64,000 bases of DNA, taken from positions 22,864 through 86,863 of the forward strand of contig JBBQCD010000012.1 of assembly GCA_038318385.1 (NCBI GenBank), given 5' to 3'. The DNA is from Schlegelella_A sp038318385 (lineage in GTDB: Bacteria > Pseudomonadota > Gammaproteobacteria > Burkholderiales > Burkholderiaceae_C). Within the stretch, counting starts at the first letter, position 1, and every line of letters starts with the position of its first letter. The translations under genes and the position numbers were made by a program. Below, in pieces: positions 1-8,378 of this stretch. The notes under the pieces were generated by a model. The model searched no databases and had not been told where the DNA came from. It saw only the letters and a program-made list of their open reading frames with translations.

Positions 1-630
1 CAGGCGAGCCTGGCTCCCGGCGTCAAGGTCCGCATGGGCACCAAGCCGGCGGTTCACGCCGGGATGGGGGTCGCGCAGTACACCTGGGCGACGTCCCCGC
101 TGCGCCGCTATGTCGACCTCGTCAACCAGTGGCAGATCATCGCCTGCGCGCGGCACGGCCGGACAGCCGCCCTGGCGGCGCCGTTCAAGCCGAAGGATGT
201 GCAGTTGTTCTCGATCATTTCGGCGTTCGATTCCGCCTATGCGGAGTACAACGCCTTCCAGTCCGGCATCGAGCGCTACTGGACGCTGAAATACCTGGAG
301 CAGATGGATCTTCACGAGTTGAACGCGACGGTGATGAAGGACGGACTGGTTCGTGCCGACACCCTGCCGCTGGTGTTCCGGGCGGTGGGTGCCGAGTCGC
401 TGCAGCGCGGTGCTCGTGTGCTGGTGCGCATCGGCGCGGCCGATCTGTTGACGCTCGATGTGCACGCCAGCGTCATCGAGCGCCTCGGCGACGAAACATC
501 CGGCGTCGCCGAAGCCCCCGACGACTCTGCCGACGAAGCCGGCGAGCAGGCGGGACCACTGACGCTGGCGATCGAGGCCGATGACGCCGCGCCCGCGACC
601 GCGCCCGATGGCCCGGCCACCACGGGCTGA
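1..630 (+). CDS. RNB-domain exoribonuclease (RNase II/R family), C-terminal part
   Basis: The frame is open from the first base and ends at the TGA of 628-630, so only the last 209 residues are present. Residues 31-43 (TSPLRRYVDLVNQ) are the conserved end of the RNB catalytic domain of RNase II/RNase R, which degrades single-stranded RNA 3'-5'. A beta-rich stretch at about 110-160 fits the C-terminal S1-like RNA-binding domain, and the last 45 residues are an acidic, alanine-rich tail. The catalytic aspartates lie upstream, outside the window. It is followed 8 bases later by a tonB-like gene, an order I know from Burkholderiales. Whether it counts as RNase II or RNase R cannot be settled from this part. 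Confidence 0.85.
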   Translation, partial: QASLAPGVKVRMGTKPAVHAGMGVAQYTWATSPLRRYVDLVNQWQIIACARHGRTAALAAPFKPKDVQLFSIISAFDSAYAEYNAFQSGIERYWTLKYLEQMDLHELNATVMKDGLVRADTLPLVFRAVGAESLQRGARVLVRIGAADLLTLDVHASVIERLGDETSGVAEAPDDSADEAGEQAGPLTLAIEADDAAPATAPDGPATTG

Positions 631-638
631 CGCCACAC

Positions 639-1493
639 ATGCTCGGCAAGCTCTCGCCGATCAAGATCGCGCTGATCTTCTCGATCGGCATCCACGGCGC
701 GCTCCTCACTGTTCGATTCGTCGACCCCGAGGGCTTCAACCGGATCTTCCAGGACACCCCGCTCGAAGTCATCCTCGTCAACTCGCGCTCCGGCGAAGCG
801 CCCGAAAAGGCCCAGGCCATCGCCCAGGCAAGCCTGGCCGGCGGCGGCGATGCAGCCAGCGGACGCGCCACCTCGCCGCTGCCGCCGTCCGCGCTGCTGG
901 AGGTCGGCGATGCCAACGAGGACACGCGCCAGCAGATCGAGCAGCTCGAGGAGACTCAGGCCCAGCTTCTCACGCAGGTCAGGCGCGAACTGGCGCTGCT
1001 GCCGACCTCCGACCCGCTGCGCGACCAGGGCGATCCCGACCAGCGGGCGCAGGAAGAGCGGCGTCGCCAGCTGGTGCAACTGCTGGCCGAGATCGAGAAG
1101 CGCATCAACGAGGAGAACCTCAGGCCGAAGAAGCGCTACATCAGCCCGGCGACTCGCGAGGAGGTCTACGCGCTCTACTACGACCAGCTGCGCCGCAAGA
1201 TCGAGGATCGCGGCACGCGCAATTTCCCGGAGAACCAGGGCAAGAAGCTCTATGGCGAACTGACGATGAACGTCACCGTCGACGCCGAGGGTCGGGTCGT
1301 CGACACGGAGATCGTCCGCGCATCGACGTCGAAGGTTCTCGATCGCCGCGCGATCGCGATCGTGAATGCGGCGGCGCCGTTCGGCCGCTTCAATCCGGCG
1401 ATGCGCAAGAAGGCCGATCAGCTCGTGATCACCTCGCGCTTTCGCTTCACGCGCGAGGAAAACCTCGAAACCACCCTGAGCGCGTCGCCGTGA
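639..1493 (+). CDS. TonB family C-terminal domain protein
   Basis: 284 residues. An N-terminal anchor (about 7-25) is followed by an alanine-rich and then Gln/Arg-rich, probably helical, periplasmic stretch and a C-terminal TonB-like domain (about 195-284, with the beta-strand stretch VTVDAEGRVVDTEIVRAS). Such proteins span the periplasm and pass proton-motive energy to outer-membrane receptors, or act as envelope linkers. There is no classical Pro-Lys/Pro-Glu spacer, and no exbB/exbD is nearby, so it may not be the iron-uptake TonB. Its TGA overlaps the GTG start of aroE in a GTGA junction, suggesting translational coupling. Confidence 0.8.
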   Translation: MLGKLSPIKIALIFSIGIHGALLTVRFVDPEGFNRIFQDTPLEVILVNSRSGEAPEKAQAIAQASLAGGGDAASGRATSPLPPSALLEVGDANEDTRQQIEQLEETQAQLLTQVRRELALLPTSDPLRDQGDPDQRAQEERRRQLVQLLAEIEKRINEENLRPKKRYISPATREEVYALYYDQLRRKIEDRGTRNFPENQGKKLYGELTMNVTVDAEGRVVDTEIVRASTSKVLDRRAIAIVNAAAPFGRFNPAMRKKADQLVITSRFRFTREENLETTLSASP

Positions 1494-2329
1494 CGGACCG
1501 TTATGTCGTCATCGGCAATCCGGTGACGCACAGCCAGTCGCCCTACATCCATGCGGCTTTCGCGCGCCAGACCGGCGACGACATGCGCTACGACCGGCTC
1601 GAGTGCGCGCCGGACGGCTTCGAGGCGACCCTGCGGGCCTTCGTCGCCGACGGCGGCCGCGGCTGCAACGTCACCGTGCCGTTCAAGTTCCAGGCGTGTC
1701 GCCTCGCCCAGGCGCACACGCCGCGCGGCGCGATCGCCGGCGCTTGCAATGCGCTGCGCTTCGACGCCGGCCGCTGGCTCGGCGACAACACCGATGGCGC
1801 CGGCCTGCTGCGCGACATCGAGGGCAACGCCGGTGTGCGGTTGAAAGGCCGACGCGTCCTGCTGATCGGCGCGGGCGGAGGCGCCGCAGGGGTCCTCGGG
1901 CCGCTCCTCGGCGCCAGCCCTTCGGAACTCGTCGTCGCCAACCGGTCGCCGCAGCGGGCGGCCGATCTGGTGGCGCGCTTCGAGCAGCGCACGGCGCCGG
2001 CAACGGTCCTGCGCGCGACCGCCCTGGAGGATTGCGGCCGGGCTTTCGACATCGTCATCAACGCGACGGCGAGCAGCATGCTCGGCGCCGGCGTTCCCGT
2101 CGGACACGAGGTGCTGGCTCCCGGCGCCCTGGCGATCGACATGATGTACGGGCCGGCGGCGCTGCCCTTCGTCACCTGGGCCAGCGCCCACGGTGCGACC
2201 GCGCGCGACGGACTCGGCATGCTGGTCGAGCAGGCCGCCGAGGCCTTCGAGTTCTTTCGCGGTTCCCGGCCCGAGACGGCGTCCGTGCTGTCGGCTCTGC
2301 GCCAGAGGATGGCCCGGAGCGAGCCGTGA
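1490..2329 (+). CDS. aroE: Shikimate dehydrogenase (NADP+)
   Basis: 279 residues, the usual length. AroE reduces 3-dehydroshikimate to shikimate in aromatic amino-acid synthesis. The shikimate-binding SxS is at residues 15-17, catalytic Lys66 lies in NVTVPFK, and Asp102 in NTDG completes the pair. The NADP-binding glycine loop is at 127-134 (GAGGGAAG), followed by an ANRS segment that favours NADP. The GTG at 1490 is chosen because family similarity starts there (TDRYVVIGNPVTHSQSP) and it overlaps the tonB stop. The 3' end overlaps the mtgA start in another GTGA junction. Confidence 0.95.
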   Translation: MTDRYVVIGNPVTHSQSPYIHAAFARQTGDDMRYDRLECAPDGFEATLRAFVADGGRGCNVTVPFKFQACRLAQAHTPRGAIAGACNALRFDAGRWLGDNTDGAGLLRDIEGNAGVRLKGRRVLLIGAGGGAAGVLGPLLGASPSELVVANRSPQRAADLVARFEQRTAPATVLRATALEDCGRAFDIVINATASSMLGAGVPVGHEVLAPGALAIDMMYGPAALPFVTWASAHGATARDGLGMLVEQAAEAFEFFRGSRPETASVLSALRQRMARSEP

Positions 2330-3078
2330 AAGGCGGCGGGACGTCGCTGGCGCGCCTGGCCGGGCTGGTGGTCGTCTGCCTTCTGGCGCTGCAGCTCTAC
2401 TTTCTGGTGCGGGTCGGCCTGATGGCGTTCGTCGACCCGCAGTCGACGACGTTCCAGCGATCCGAGATTCGTCGCCTGGTCGGCGAGCACGGCAGGCTCG
2501 CGTGGAGTCAGCAATGGGTGCCCTACTCGGCCATCTCCATCAATCTCAAACGTGCGGTCATTGCCTCCGAGGATGCCGGGTTCGCGGAGCACAGCGGCGT
2601 GGAGTGGGACGCGCTCGAGAAGGCCTGGGAACGCAACCAGCAGGCGCAGGCGACGGCAGAACGCATCAATCAGCAGCGTCCGGGCACGAAGGCAGCGCAG
2701 CGGGTCCCGAAGGTCGTCGGCGGCTCGACGATCACGCAGCAACTGGCCAAGAACCTCTTTCTCGGCGGTGAGCGCAGCCTCGCCCGCAAGGCCCAGGAAT
2801 TCGTCATCACGGGCTTCCTCGAAGCCCTGCTCGACAAGCCCAGGATCCTCGAGATCTACCTCAACAACGTCGAGTGGGGCGAAGGCATATTCGGCGCGGA
2901 GGCGGCGGCACGGCACTACTTTCACGTCGGCGCAGCCGGCCTGTCCGCTGCCCAGGCGGCGCGCCTGGCCGTCATGCTTCCCGCCCCGAAGCGCTTCGAG
3001 AAGCGGCCGGCTTCACCTTACATGCTGAGCCGTGCCGCCACGGTGATGGCGCGAATGGGCGCGGTGGACGTTCCCTGA
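2326..3078 (+). CDS. mtgA: Monofunctional biosynthetic peptidoglycan transglycosylase
   Basis: 250 residues. MtgA polymerises lipid II into glycan strands at the outer face of the inner membrane. One N-terminal membrane segment (about 11-34) precedes a GT51 domain with catalytic Glu82 (ASEDAGFAEHSG) and the second hallmark at 132-145 (GGSTITQQLAKNLF). There is no transpeptidase domain, which separates it from class A penicillin-binding proteins. GTG at 2326 is chosen because it overlaps the aroE stop and leaves a short basic N terminus before the membrane helix. It is the last gene of a tight tonB-aroE-mtgA run; 78 bases separate it from the next gene. Confidence 0.95.
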   Translation: MKGGGTSLARLAGLVVVCLLALQLYFLVRVGLMAFVDPQSTTFQRSEIRRLVGEHGRLAWSQQWVPYSAISINLKRAVIASEDAGFAEHSGVEWDALEKAWERNQQAQATAERINQQRPGTKAAQRVPKVVGGSTITQQLAKNLFLGGERSLARKAQEFVITGFLEALLDKPRILEIYLNNVEWGEGIFGAEAAARHYFHVGAAGLSAAQAARLAVMLPAPKRFEKRPASPYMLSRAATVMARMGAVDVP

Positions 3079-3144
3079 CCGGCGGATCCCGCAGGACAGC
3101 GTCGGCAGCACCCTCCCGACGATCCCGGGTCCGGTTGCCCTCCC

Positions 3145-3150
3145 TAAAAT
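3145..3150 (+). promoter_or_regulatory. Putative -10 box for a leaderless transcript
   Basis: TAAAAT lies six bases before the ATG at 3157, which would put transcription start on or next to the start codon. No convincing -35 box or Shine-Dalgarno sequence is seen, so this is inferred from the -10 match and spacing only. Confidence 0.35.
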
Positions 3151-3156
3151 CGACCG

Positions 3157-3750
3157 ATGACCGGCACACTGACCGAAGAGATCGCCGTTGCAGCAGCACG
3201 CCTCGTCGTCGAGGACGGCATGGAGTACGGCCCCGCCAAGCGCCGCGCCGCGCGTCTGCTTGGCCGCCACGTGCGCCAGACGGAACTGCCCGACAACGAA
3301 CGGCTGGAGGACGAAGTGCGTGCCTATCTGGCGCTCTTTTGCGCCGAGACTCAGCCGCGCGAGCTCGCCGAATTGCGCACCGTCGCCCTCGCCTGGATGG
3401 AACGTCTGGCCGCGTTCCGGCCGCACCTGACGGGTGCGGTCTGGCGTGGCACCGCAACGCGCCTGAGTGCGATCCGCATCGAGCTCTTCTGCGATGACTC
3501 GAAACAGGCGGAGCTCGCCCTCATCGATCAGCACACGGACTACGAGGTTTCGACCCTCAACGGTCCTCGCGGAAAGCCGATCGACGTGCTGAGCGTCGCG
3601 AGCCGTTCCGAGGCCCTGGGGGAAGCGGTCACCGTGCACCTGCTGATCCTCGACTACGACGACCTGCGCGGCGCCCTGAAAGTCGATGGCCACGGACGGG
3701 CCCAGCGCGGCGACCTCGCTGCCGTCCGCGCCCTGGAGCCGGCGGCATGA
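3157..3750 (+). CDS. Conserved protein of unknown function
   Basis: 197 residues, soluble, with no signal peptide or membrane segment. I recall homologues in Burkholderiales that carry the label UDP-N-acetylmuramate-alanine ligase, but none of the Mur-ligase P-loop or substrate motifs is visible, so I regard that name as misannotation. The N-terminal half is helical (EYGPAKRRAARLLG; LPDNERLEDEVRAYLALFC). The C-terminal half has hydrophobic strands (VHLLILDYDDLRGALK) resembling a nucleotidyltransferase-like fold, without clear catalytic residues. It overlaps the TlpA-like gene by an ATGA junction, so the two are probably co-translated. Function unknown. Confidence 0.75.
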   Translation: MTGTLTEEIAVAAARLVVEDGMEYGPAKRRAARLLGRHVRQTELPDNERLEDEVRAYLALFCAETQPRELAELRTVALAWMERLAAFRPHLTGAVWRGTATRLSAIRIELFCDDSKQAELALIDQHTDYEVSTLNGPRGKPIDVLSVASRSEALGEAVTVHLLILDYDDLRGALKVDGHGRAQRGDLAAVRALEPAA

Positions 3751-4307
3751 ACGACCGCGTGTCCAGGACGCCACCCCTGTCCACGCGGCGCCGGCTTCTC
3801 GTGTTCGCCATCGGCGGCGTCGCCGCGGCCGCCGGCGTCACGCTGGCACTGCGTCGAGAGCCTCCGAAATCCGCCGGCGTCGATGTGTGGGGGCTGCGCT
3901 TTCCACGCCCCGGAGGCGGAGAGGTCGTTCTCGAGACCCTCCGCGGCACACCGGTCCTCCTCAACTTCTGGGCCACCTGGTGTCCACCTTGCGTCACCGA
4001 GATGCCGATGCTGGACGCGTTCCACGCCCGGCATCGAGCACAAGGGTGGACGGTCGTCGGGCTGGCGGTGGATCAGGAGAAGCCCGTGATGCGATTCCTG
4101 GCAGAGCGTTCGATCGCGTTTCCGATCGGCCTGGCCGGAGCCGCAGGACTCGAACTGGCGCGGGCGCTCGGCAATTCCGCCGGGGGGCTGCCTTTCAGCG
4201 TTGTCTTCGGCCGCGATGGGAAGGTGTTGCGGACGAAGCTCGGAGCGCTCGACGAGGACACGCTGGCGACTTGGGCACGGGGGGCGTCTCCCGATCGTTC
4301 AAACTGA
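3747..4307 (+). CDS. TlpA-like membrane-anchored thioredoxin
   Basis: 186 residues. A hydrophobic N-terminal segment (about 17-36), following an Arg-rich stretch, should anchor or export it to the periplasm. The thioredoxin domain has the active site WCPPC at 78-82 and the cis-proline region GGLPFSVVF near 150. The family (TlpA/ResA/redoxin) reduces or transfers disulfides in the periplasm, often for cytochrome c or copper-protein maturation; the target here is not evident. The start overlaps the preceding stop (ATGA). Downstream, 97 bases separate it from accB; no aroQ lies in this gap, although some relatives, as I remember them, carry one there. Confidence 0.85.
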   Translation: MNDRVSRTPPLSTRRRLLVFAIGGVAAAAGVTLALRREPPKSAGVDVWGLRFPRPGGGEVVLETLRGTPVLLNFWATWCPPCVTEMPMLDAFHARHRAQGWTVVGLAVDQEKPVMRFLAERSIAFPIGLAGAAGLELARALGNSAGGLPFSVVFGRDGKVLRTKLGALDEDTLATWARGASPDRSN

Positions 4308-4309
4308 TC

Positions 4310-4342
4310 TTGAGCAGCTTTGAACGTTAAATGATGTAAAGT
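4310..4342 (+). promoter_or_regulatory. Probable accB promoter region
   Basis: The 97-base gap before accB is locally AT-rich, with TTGAGC (4310-4315), TTGAAC (4320-4325) and TAAAGT (4337-4342). None of the pairs has ideal spacing, so the exact promoter is unresolved. Confidence 0.3.
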
Positions 4343-4404
4343 CGTAAGCTTCGCGCAGCAAACGGCGGCATCTCCAAGGCCCATAAAGAAGATCTGGAGA
4401 CAAA

Positions 4405-4854
4405 GTGGATCTAAGAAAACTCAAGACGCTGATCGACCTGGTCTCGGAATCGAATATATCGGAACTCGAGATCACCGAAGCCGACGGCAAGGTGCGCATC
4501 GTCAAGGCGGATCCCGCGCTCGCGGCTCCGCCCGTCCAGTATGCGCCCCTTCCTGTCCAGGCCGTCCCGGTCGCGCCTCCCGCCGCGGCCGCGGCCCCGG
4601 AGGAGCCGGCAGTGGATCACCGGCACGTCGTCAAGTCGCCGATGGTCGGGACCTTCTACCGCTCGGCAAGCCCCGGTTCCCAGCCGTTCGCGGAGATCGG
4701 CACCGCCGTCAAGCAGGGTGAGGCGATCTGCATCATCGAAGCGATGAAGATCATGAACGAGATCGAAGCCGACCAGGGCGGCACCGTCCGGGAAATCCTG
4801 TGCGAGAACGGCCAGGCGGTCGAGTTCGGGCAGCCGCTGTTCATCATCGAGTGA
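4405..4854 (+). CDS. accB: Biotin carboxyl carrier protein of acetyl-CoA carboxylase
   Basis: 149 residues. AccB carries biotin between the carboxylase AccC and the carboxyltransferase AccAD in the first step of fatty-acid synthesis. The N-terminal domain (1-35) is followed by an Ala/Pro-rich hinge (about 38-70) and the biotinyl domain (75-149) with biotinylated Lys115 in EAMKIMNE, the characteristic thumb segment preceding it. The GTG start at 4405 has a GGAG Shine-Dalgarno eight bases upstream (4396-4399), and similarity begins at MDLRKLKTL. It lies 13 bases before accC, the standard accBC operon. Confidence 0.97.
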   Translation: MDLRKLKTLIDLVSESNISELEITEADGKVRIVKADPALAAPPVQYAPLPVQAVPVAPPAAAAAPEEPAVDHRHVVKSPMVGTFYRSASPGSQPFAEIGTAVKQGEAICIIEAMKIMNEIEADQGGTVREILCENGQAVEFGQPLFIIE

Positions 4855-4867
4855 CCCGGCCGAACGC

Positions 4868-6217
4868 ATGTTCAAGAAGATCCTGATCGCCAACCGCGGG
4901 GAGATCGCCCTGCGGATCCAGCGCGCCTGCCGCGAGCTCGGCATCAAGTCGGTGGTGGTCTACTCCGAGGCCGACCGCGACGCCAAGTACGTCAAGCTCG
5001 CCGACGAGGCCGTCTGCATCGGGCCCGCAGCCTCGGCGCAAAGCTACCTCAACATGCCGGCCATCATCTCGACCGCCGAGGTCACCGACGCCGAGGCGAT
5101 CCACCCCGGCTACGGCTTCCTCTCCGAGAACGCCGACTTCGCCGAACGGGTGGAGCGCAGTGGCTTCGCCTTCATCGGACCGAGCCCGGAGTCGATTCGG
5201 ACGATGGGCGACAAGGTCTCGGCCAAGCAGGCCATGATCAAGTCGGGCGTGCCCTGCGTCCCCGGCTCGGAAGGCGCCCTCCCGGAGGATCCCAAGGAGG
5301 TCATCAAGGCGGCGCGCGCGGGTGGCTATCCGGTCATCATCAAGGCCTCGGGCGGCGGGGGTGGCCGAGGAATGCGGGTCGTCCACACCGAGGCGGCACT
5401 GGTCTCGGCCGTGCAGACCACGCGTGCCGAGGCGGCCGCCGCCTTCAGCAACCCGGCGGTCTACCTCGAGAAGTTCCTCGAGAACCCGCGACATATCGAG
5501 ATCCAGGTCCTTGCCGACCAGCACAAGAACGCGGTCTGGCTTGGCGAGCGCGACTGCTCGATGCAGCGTCGCCACCAGAAGATCATCGAGGAAGCGCCTG
5601 CGCCGGGCATCCCGCGCCGCGTCATCGAGCGCATCGGCGAGCGCTGCGCCGCCGCCTGCAAGAAGATCGGCTACCGCGGCGCCGGCACGTTCGAGTTCCT
5701 CTACGAGAACGGCGAGTTCTTCTTCATCGAGATGAACACCCGCGTGCAGGTCGAGCATCCGGTGACCGAATGGGTGACCGGCATCGACATCGTGCAGATG
5801 CAGATCCGCATCGCCGCCGGGGAGAAGTTGCCGTTCGCGCAGCGCAACATCCAGATGCGCGGCCATTCGATCGAATGCCGAATCAACGCCGAGGACCCCT
5901 ACAAGTACACCCCCTCGCCGGGACGCATCACGATGTGGCACGCGCCGGGTGGACCCGGGGTGCGCGTCGACTCGCACGTCTATACAAATTACTACGTGCC
6001 GCCGAACTACGACTCGATGATCGGCAAGATCATCGTCCACGGCGACACCCGCGAGCAGGCCCTCGCGCGCATGCGCATCGCACTGTCCGATCCGGTGGGC
6101 GCGGGCAGCCGGACGAACATTCCGCGTCACCGCGAGCTGATGGTCGATGCGAAGTTCGTCGAGGGCGGCACCAGCATCCACGACCTCGACGGCTGGATGA
6201 GTCAGCACAACCGCTGA
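4868..6217 (+). CDS. accC: Biotin carboxylase subunit of acetyl-CoA carboxylase
   Basis: 449 residues, the length of the E. coli enzyme. It carboxylates biotin on AccB using ATP and bicarbonate. The N-terminal Rossmann-like domain (KKILIANRGEIA) is followed by the ATP-grasp domain with KASGGGGGRGMR near 160-170 and the metal/bicarbonate segment IEMNTRVQVEHPVTE near 287-301, and then the C-terminal domain. No catalytic change is apparent. It follows accB and precedes prmA by six bases. Confidence 0.98.
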   Translation: MFKKILIANRGEIALRIQRACRELGIKSVVVYSEADRDAKYVKLADEAVCIGPAASAQSYLNMPAIISTAEVTDAEAIHPGYGFLSENADFAERVERSGFAFIGPSPESIRTMGDKVSAKQAMIKSGVPCVPGSEGALPEDPKEVIKAARAGGYPVIIKASGGGGGRGMRVVHTEAALVSAVQTTRAEAAAAFSNPAVYLEKFLENPRHIEIQVLADQHKNAVWLGERDCSMQRRHQKIIEEAPAPGIPRRVIERIGERCAAACKKIGYRGAGTFEFLYENGEFFFIEMNTRVQVEHPVTEWVTGIDIVQMQIRIAAGEKLPFAQRNIQMRGHSIECRINAEDPYKYTPSPGRITMWHAPGGPGVRVDSHVYTNYYVPPNYDSMIGKIIVHGDTREQALARMRIALSDPVGAGSRTNIPRHRELMVDAKFVEGGTSIHDLDGWMSQHNR

Positions 6218-6223
6218 GACGGC

Positions 6224-7132
6224 ATGGTCGAGATGATCCTGCTCGCCGCCGCGGCGAGTATCGAATCGGTATCCGACGCCTTGCTCGACGAGCACCAGGC
6301 GCTCTCGGTATCGGTCGAGGACGCCGATGCCGGAACCGATGCCGAGCGGGCATTGTTCGGCGAACCCGGGATGCCCGCCGTCGCTGCGGCCTGGGAGCAC
6401 TCGCGCGTCAGGGCGCTCTTCGCCGACGAGGAGCAGGCGGCCCGGGCAGCGACGGCGCTGCTCGCGCAAGGCGACGACAGGCTCCGCCTGGCGTCCATCG
6501 AGCCGCTCGAGAACCAGGACTGGGTCCGCCTGACGCAGTCGCAGTTCGCGCCGACGGCCATCACGCCGGAATTCTGGATCGTGCCGACGTGGCACGAGCC
6601 GCCGCCCGAGGCGCGCCGGGTGATCCGCCTGGACCCCGGCATGGCGTTCGGCACCGGTACCCATCCGACGACCCGGATGTGCCTGCGCTGGATCGCTCGC
6701 CGATCGTCGGCCGGCAACGCCCCCTGGTCACGCGTGCTCGACTACGGCTGCGGCTCCGGGATCCTGGCCATCGGCGCGGCGCTCCACGGCGCGCGGAGCA
6801 TCGATGCCGTCGACATCGACCCGGAGGCCGTGAAGGCCAGCATCGCGAACGCGCGCGCCAACGACGTCACGCTGGCCTGCGGCCTTCCGGACCTTGCGGC
6901 CGGGACCTATGGTCTGGTGCTGGCGAACATCCTGGCTACGCCGCTCAAAGTACTGGCGCCGCTGCTGTGCACCTTTCTCGAATCGGGCGCCGACCTCGTG
7001 CTCGCAGGAATTCTCGAGCGCCAGGCCGAGGAGATTGCGGCGACATACCAGCCCTGGCTGGTTCTCGAACCCGCCGACCTCGAAGACGGCTGGGTGCTGA
7101 TGGCGGGCCGCTCGACGAGGCGCATGGCATGA
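6224..7132 (+). CDS. prmA: Ribosomal protein L11 methyltransferase
   Basis: 302 residues. PrmA trimethylates several amino groups of ribosomal protein L11 using S-adenosylmethionine. The N-terminal substrate-recognition domain (1-about 110) is followed by the linker LDPGMAFGTGTHPTT (136-150), SAM motif I DYGCGSGILA (173-182), and the catalytic loop ANILATPLK near 238-246. It follows accC by six bases, as is common in beta- and gammaproteobacteria, and precedes the DUF3426 gene by seven. Confidence 0.95.
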   Translation: MVEMILLAAAASIESVSDALLDEHQALSVSVEDADAGTDAERALFGEPGMPAVAAAWEHSRVRALFADEEQAARAATALLAQGDDRLRLASIEPLENQDWVRLTQSQFAPTAITPEFWIVPTWHEPPPEARRVIRLDPGMAFGTGTHPTTRMCLRWIARRSSAGNAPWSRVLDYGCGSGILAIGAALHGARSIDAVDIDPEAVKASIANARANDVTLACGLPDLAAGTYGLVLANILATPLKVLAPLLCTFLESGADLVLAGILERQAEEIAATYQPWLVLEPADLEDGWVLMAGRSTRRMA

Positions 7133-7139
7133 TCCCGCG

Positions 7140-8333
7140 ATGAGTCTGGCCACGCGTTGCACAGCCTGCGGCACCGCGTTTCGGGTGGTCCAGGACCAGC
7201 TCAAGGTCTCCGAGGGCTGGGTGCGTTGCGGACGCTGCAACGAAGTGTTCAACGCCCTCGAAGGCCTCTTCGACCTCGAGCGCGAGACCTCCTCCGAATG
7301 GGACCGTCCCGCCACGTCCGGTCGCGAAGTCAGCGCCGCCGGCAGGCCCGCCGACGCTGCCCCTGACGACGACGGCCTCCCCTCGGGGGTGGCTGCGCAC
7401 GACGCTGGCGAGCGTCATCCAGAGGCTCTGCAGCGCCCTGGGTTTCAGGAGCCCGGGGTCCTTCATGAAGAGCAGCAGCAGATCGAAGTCGGCAGCATCC
7501 CGGTCGCTGTGGTCGCTGTGCCCGATCCGGCAACCTTCGACCCTCACGCACCAGCCGTCGATCCGGATCACCAGGAACCTTGGATCGAATCGGCGAGCCC
7601 GCCGGAGGGCGCGCTGGACCAGGAAATCGACGCCCATCTCTTCGGCGCACGGCGCGCTTCGCGCCGCCGGACCATACCGGTCGAGGTCAACGAACGCGAC
7701 CGCATCGACTTCTCCGATGCACGTTTCGACTCCGATCTCCTCCCCGACGCAGCCGATGACGAATCGGCCGCCGAGGGGACGATCGCGCTCCCGCCGTTGC
7801 TGCCGCTCGAGACTGCGGCGCCGCCAGAGTTCCTGCGTCGTGCCGAGCACAAGGCGCGCTGGCAACGCCCGCAGGTGCAAGCCGCGCTGGCGCTTGCCGC
7901 ACTCTGCCTGCTCGGATTGCTGGTGCTGCAGTCCGGTCATCACTTCCGCGACCTCGCAGCCGCGCGCTGGCCCGCGTTGCGCCCAGCCCTGGTGACGTGG
8001 TGCGAGGTCGCCGGCTGCCGCCTCGAGGCGCCGCGCCGCATCGACGACATTGCCGTCGAGAGCACCGCCCTGTCCCGCGTGGCCGATGCCGATGCCTTTC
8101 GCCTGGCCGTCACGCTGCGCAGCCGCGCCAGCGTGCCGGTCGCCGTGCCGTGGGTCGACCTGAGTCTCACCGACGCGAGCGGCCGGCTGGTGGCGCGCAG
8201 GGCGCTCGGCGCCGGCGAGTTCGAGCCTGTCGCAGCGACGCTGAGTCCCGGCGGCGAAGTCGTGCTGCAAACCCTGCTGGCTGCGCGCAATGCACGAGTC
8301 ACCGGCTACACGGTCGAAATCTTCTATCCCTGA
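7140..8333 (+). CDS. Zinc-ribbon and DUF3426 membrane protein
   Basis: 397 residues. An MJ0042-type zinc ribbon occupies residues 1-40, with two CxxC pairs (Cys7/Cys10 and Cys30/Cys33). A long acidic linker of low conservation runs to about 245. One membrane helix (about 246-262, ALALAALCLLGLLVL) is followed by a C-terminal DUF3426 domain that should lie in the periplasm. The architecture, and its place behind prmA, are typical of betaproteobacteria and gammaproteobacteria. Its function is not established. The cytoplasmic zinc ribbon with an extracytoplasmic domain suggests a sensor or membrane scaffold, but this is inference. Confidence 0.85.
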   Translation: MSLATRCTACGTAFRVVQDQLKVSEGWVRCGRCNEVFNALEGLFDLERETSSEWDRPATSGREVSAAGRPADAAPDDDGLPSGVAAHDAGERHPEALQRPGFQEPGVLHEEQQQIEVGSIPVAVVAVPDPATFDPHAPAVDPDHQEPWIESASPPEGALDQEIDAHLFGARRASRRRTIPVEVNERDRIDFSDARFDSDLLPDAADDESAAEGTIALPPLLPLETAAPPEFLRRAEHKARWQRPQVQAALALAALCLLGLLVLQSGHHFRDLAAARWPALRPALVTWCEVAGCRLEAPRRIDDIAVESTALSRVADADAFRLAVTLRSRASVPVAVPWVDLSLTDASGRLVARRALGAGEFEPVAATLSPGGEVVLQTLLAARNARVTGYTVEIFYP

Positions 8334-8378
8334 GGCGCCAGCGGCAATCCGCCGTCCGCCCATTCAACTGGAGTCTTC

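Noticed and set aside
4844..6664. Long open frame on the minus strand opposite accC and prmA
   Set aside because: Codon-bias shadow of accC/prmA; composition rich in Arg/Asp/His without motifs.
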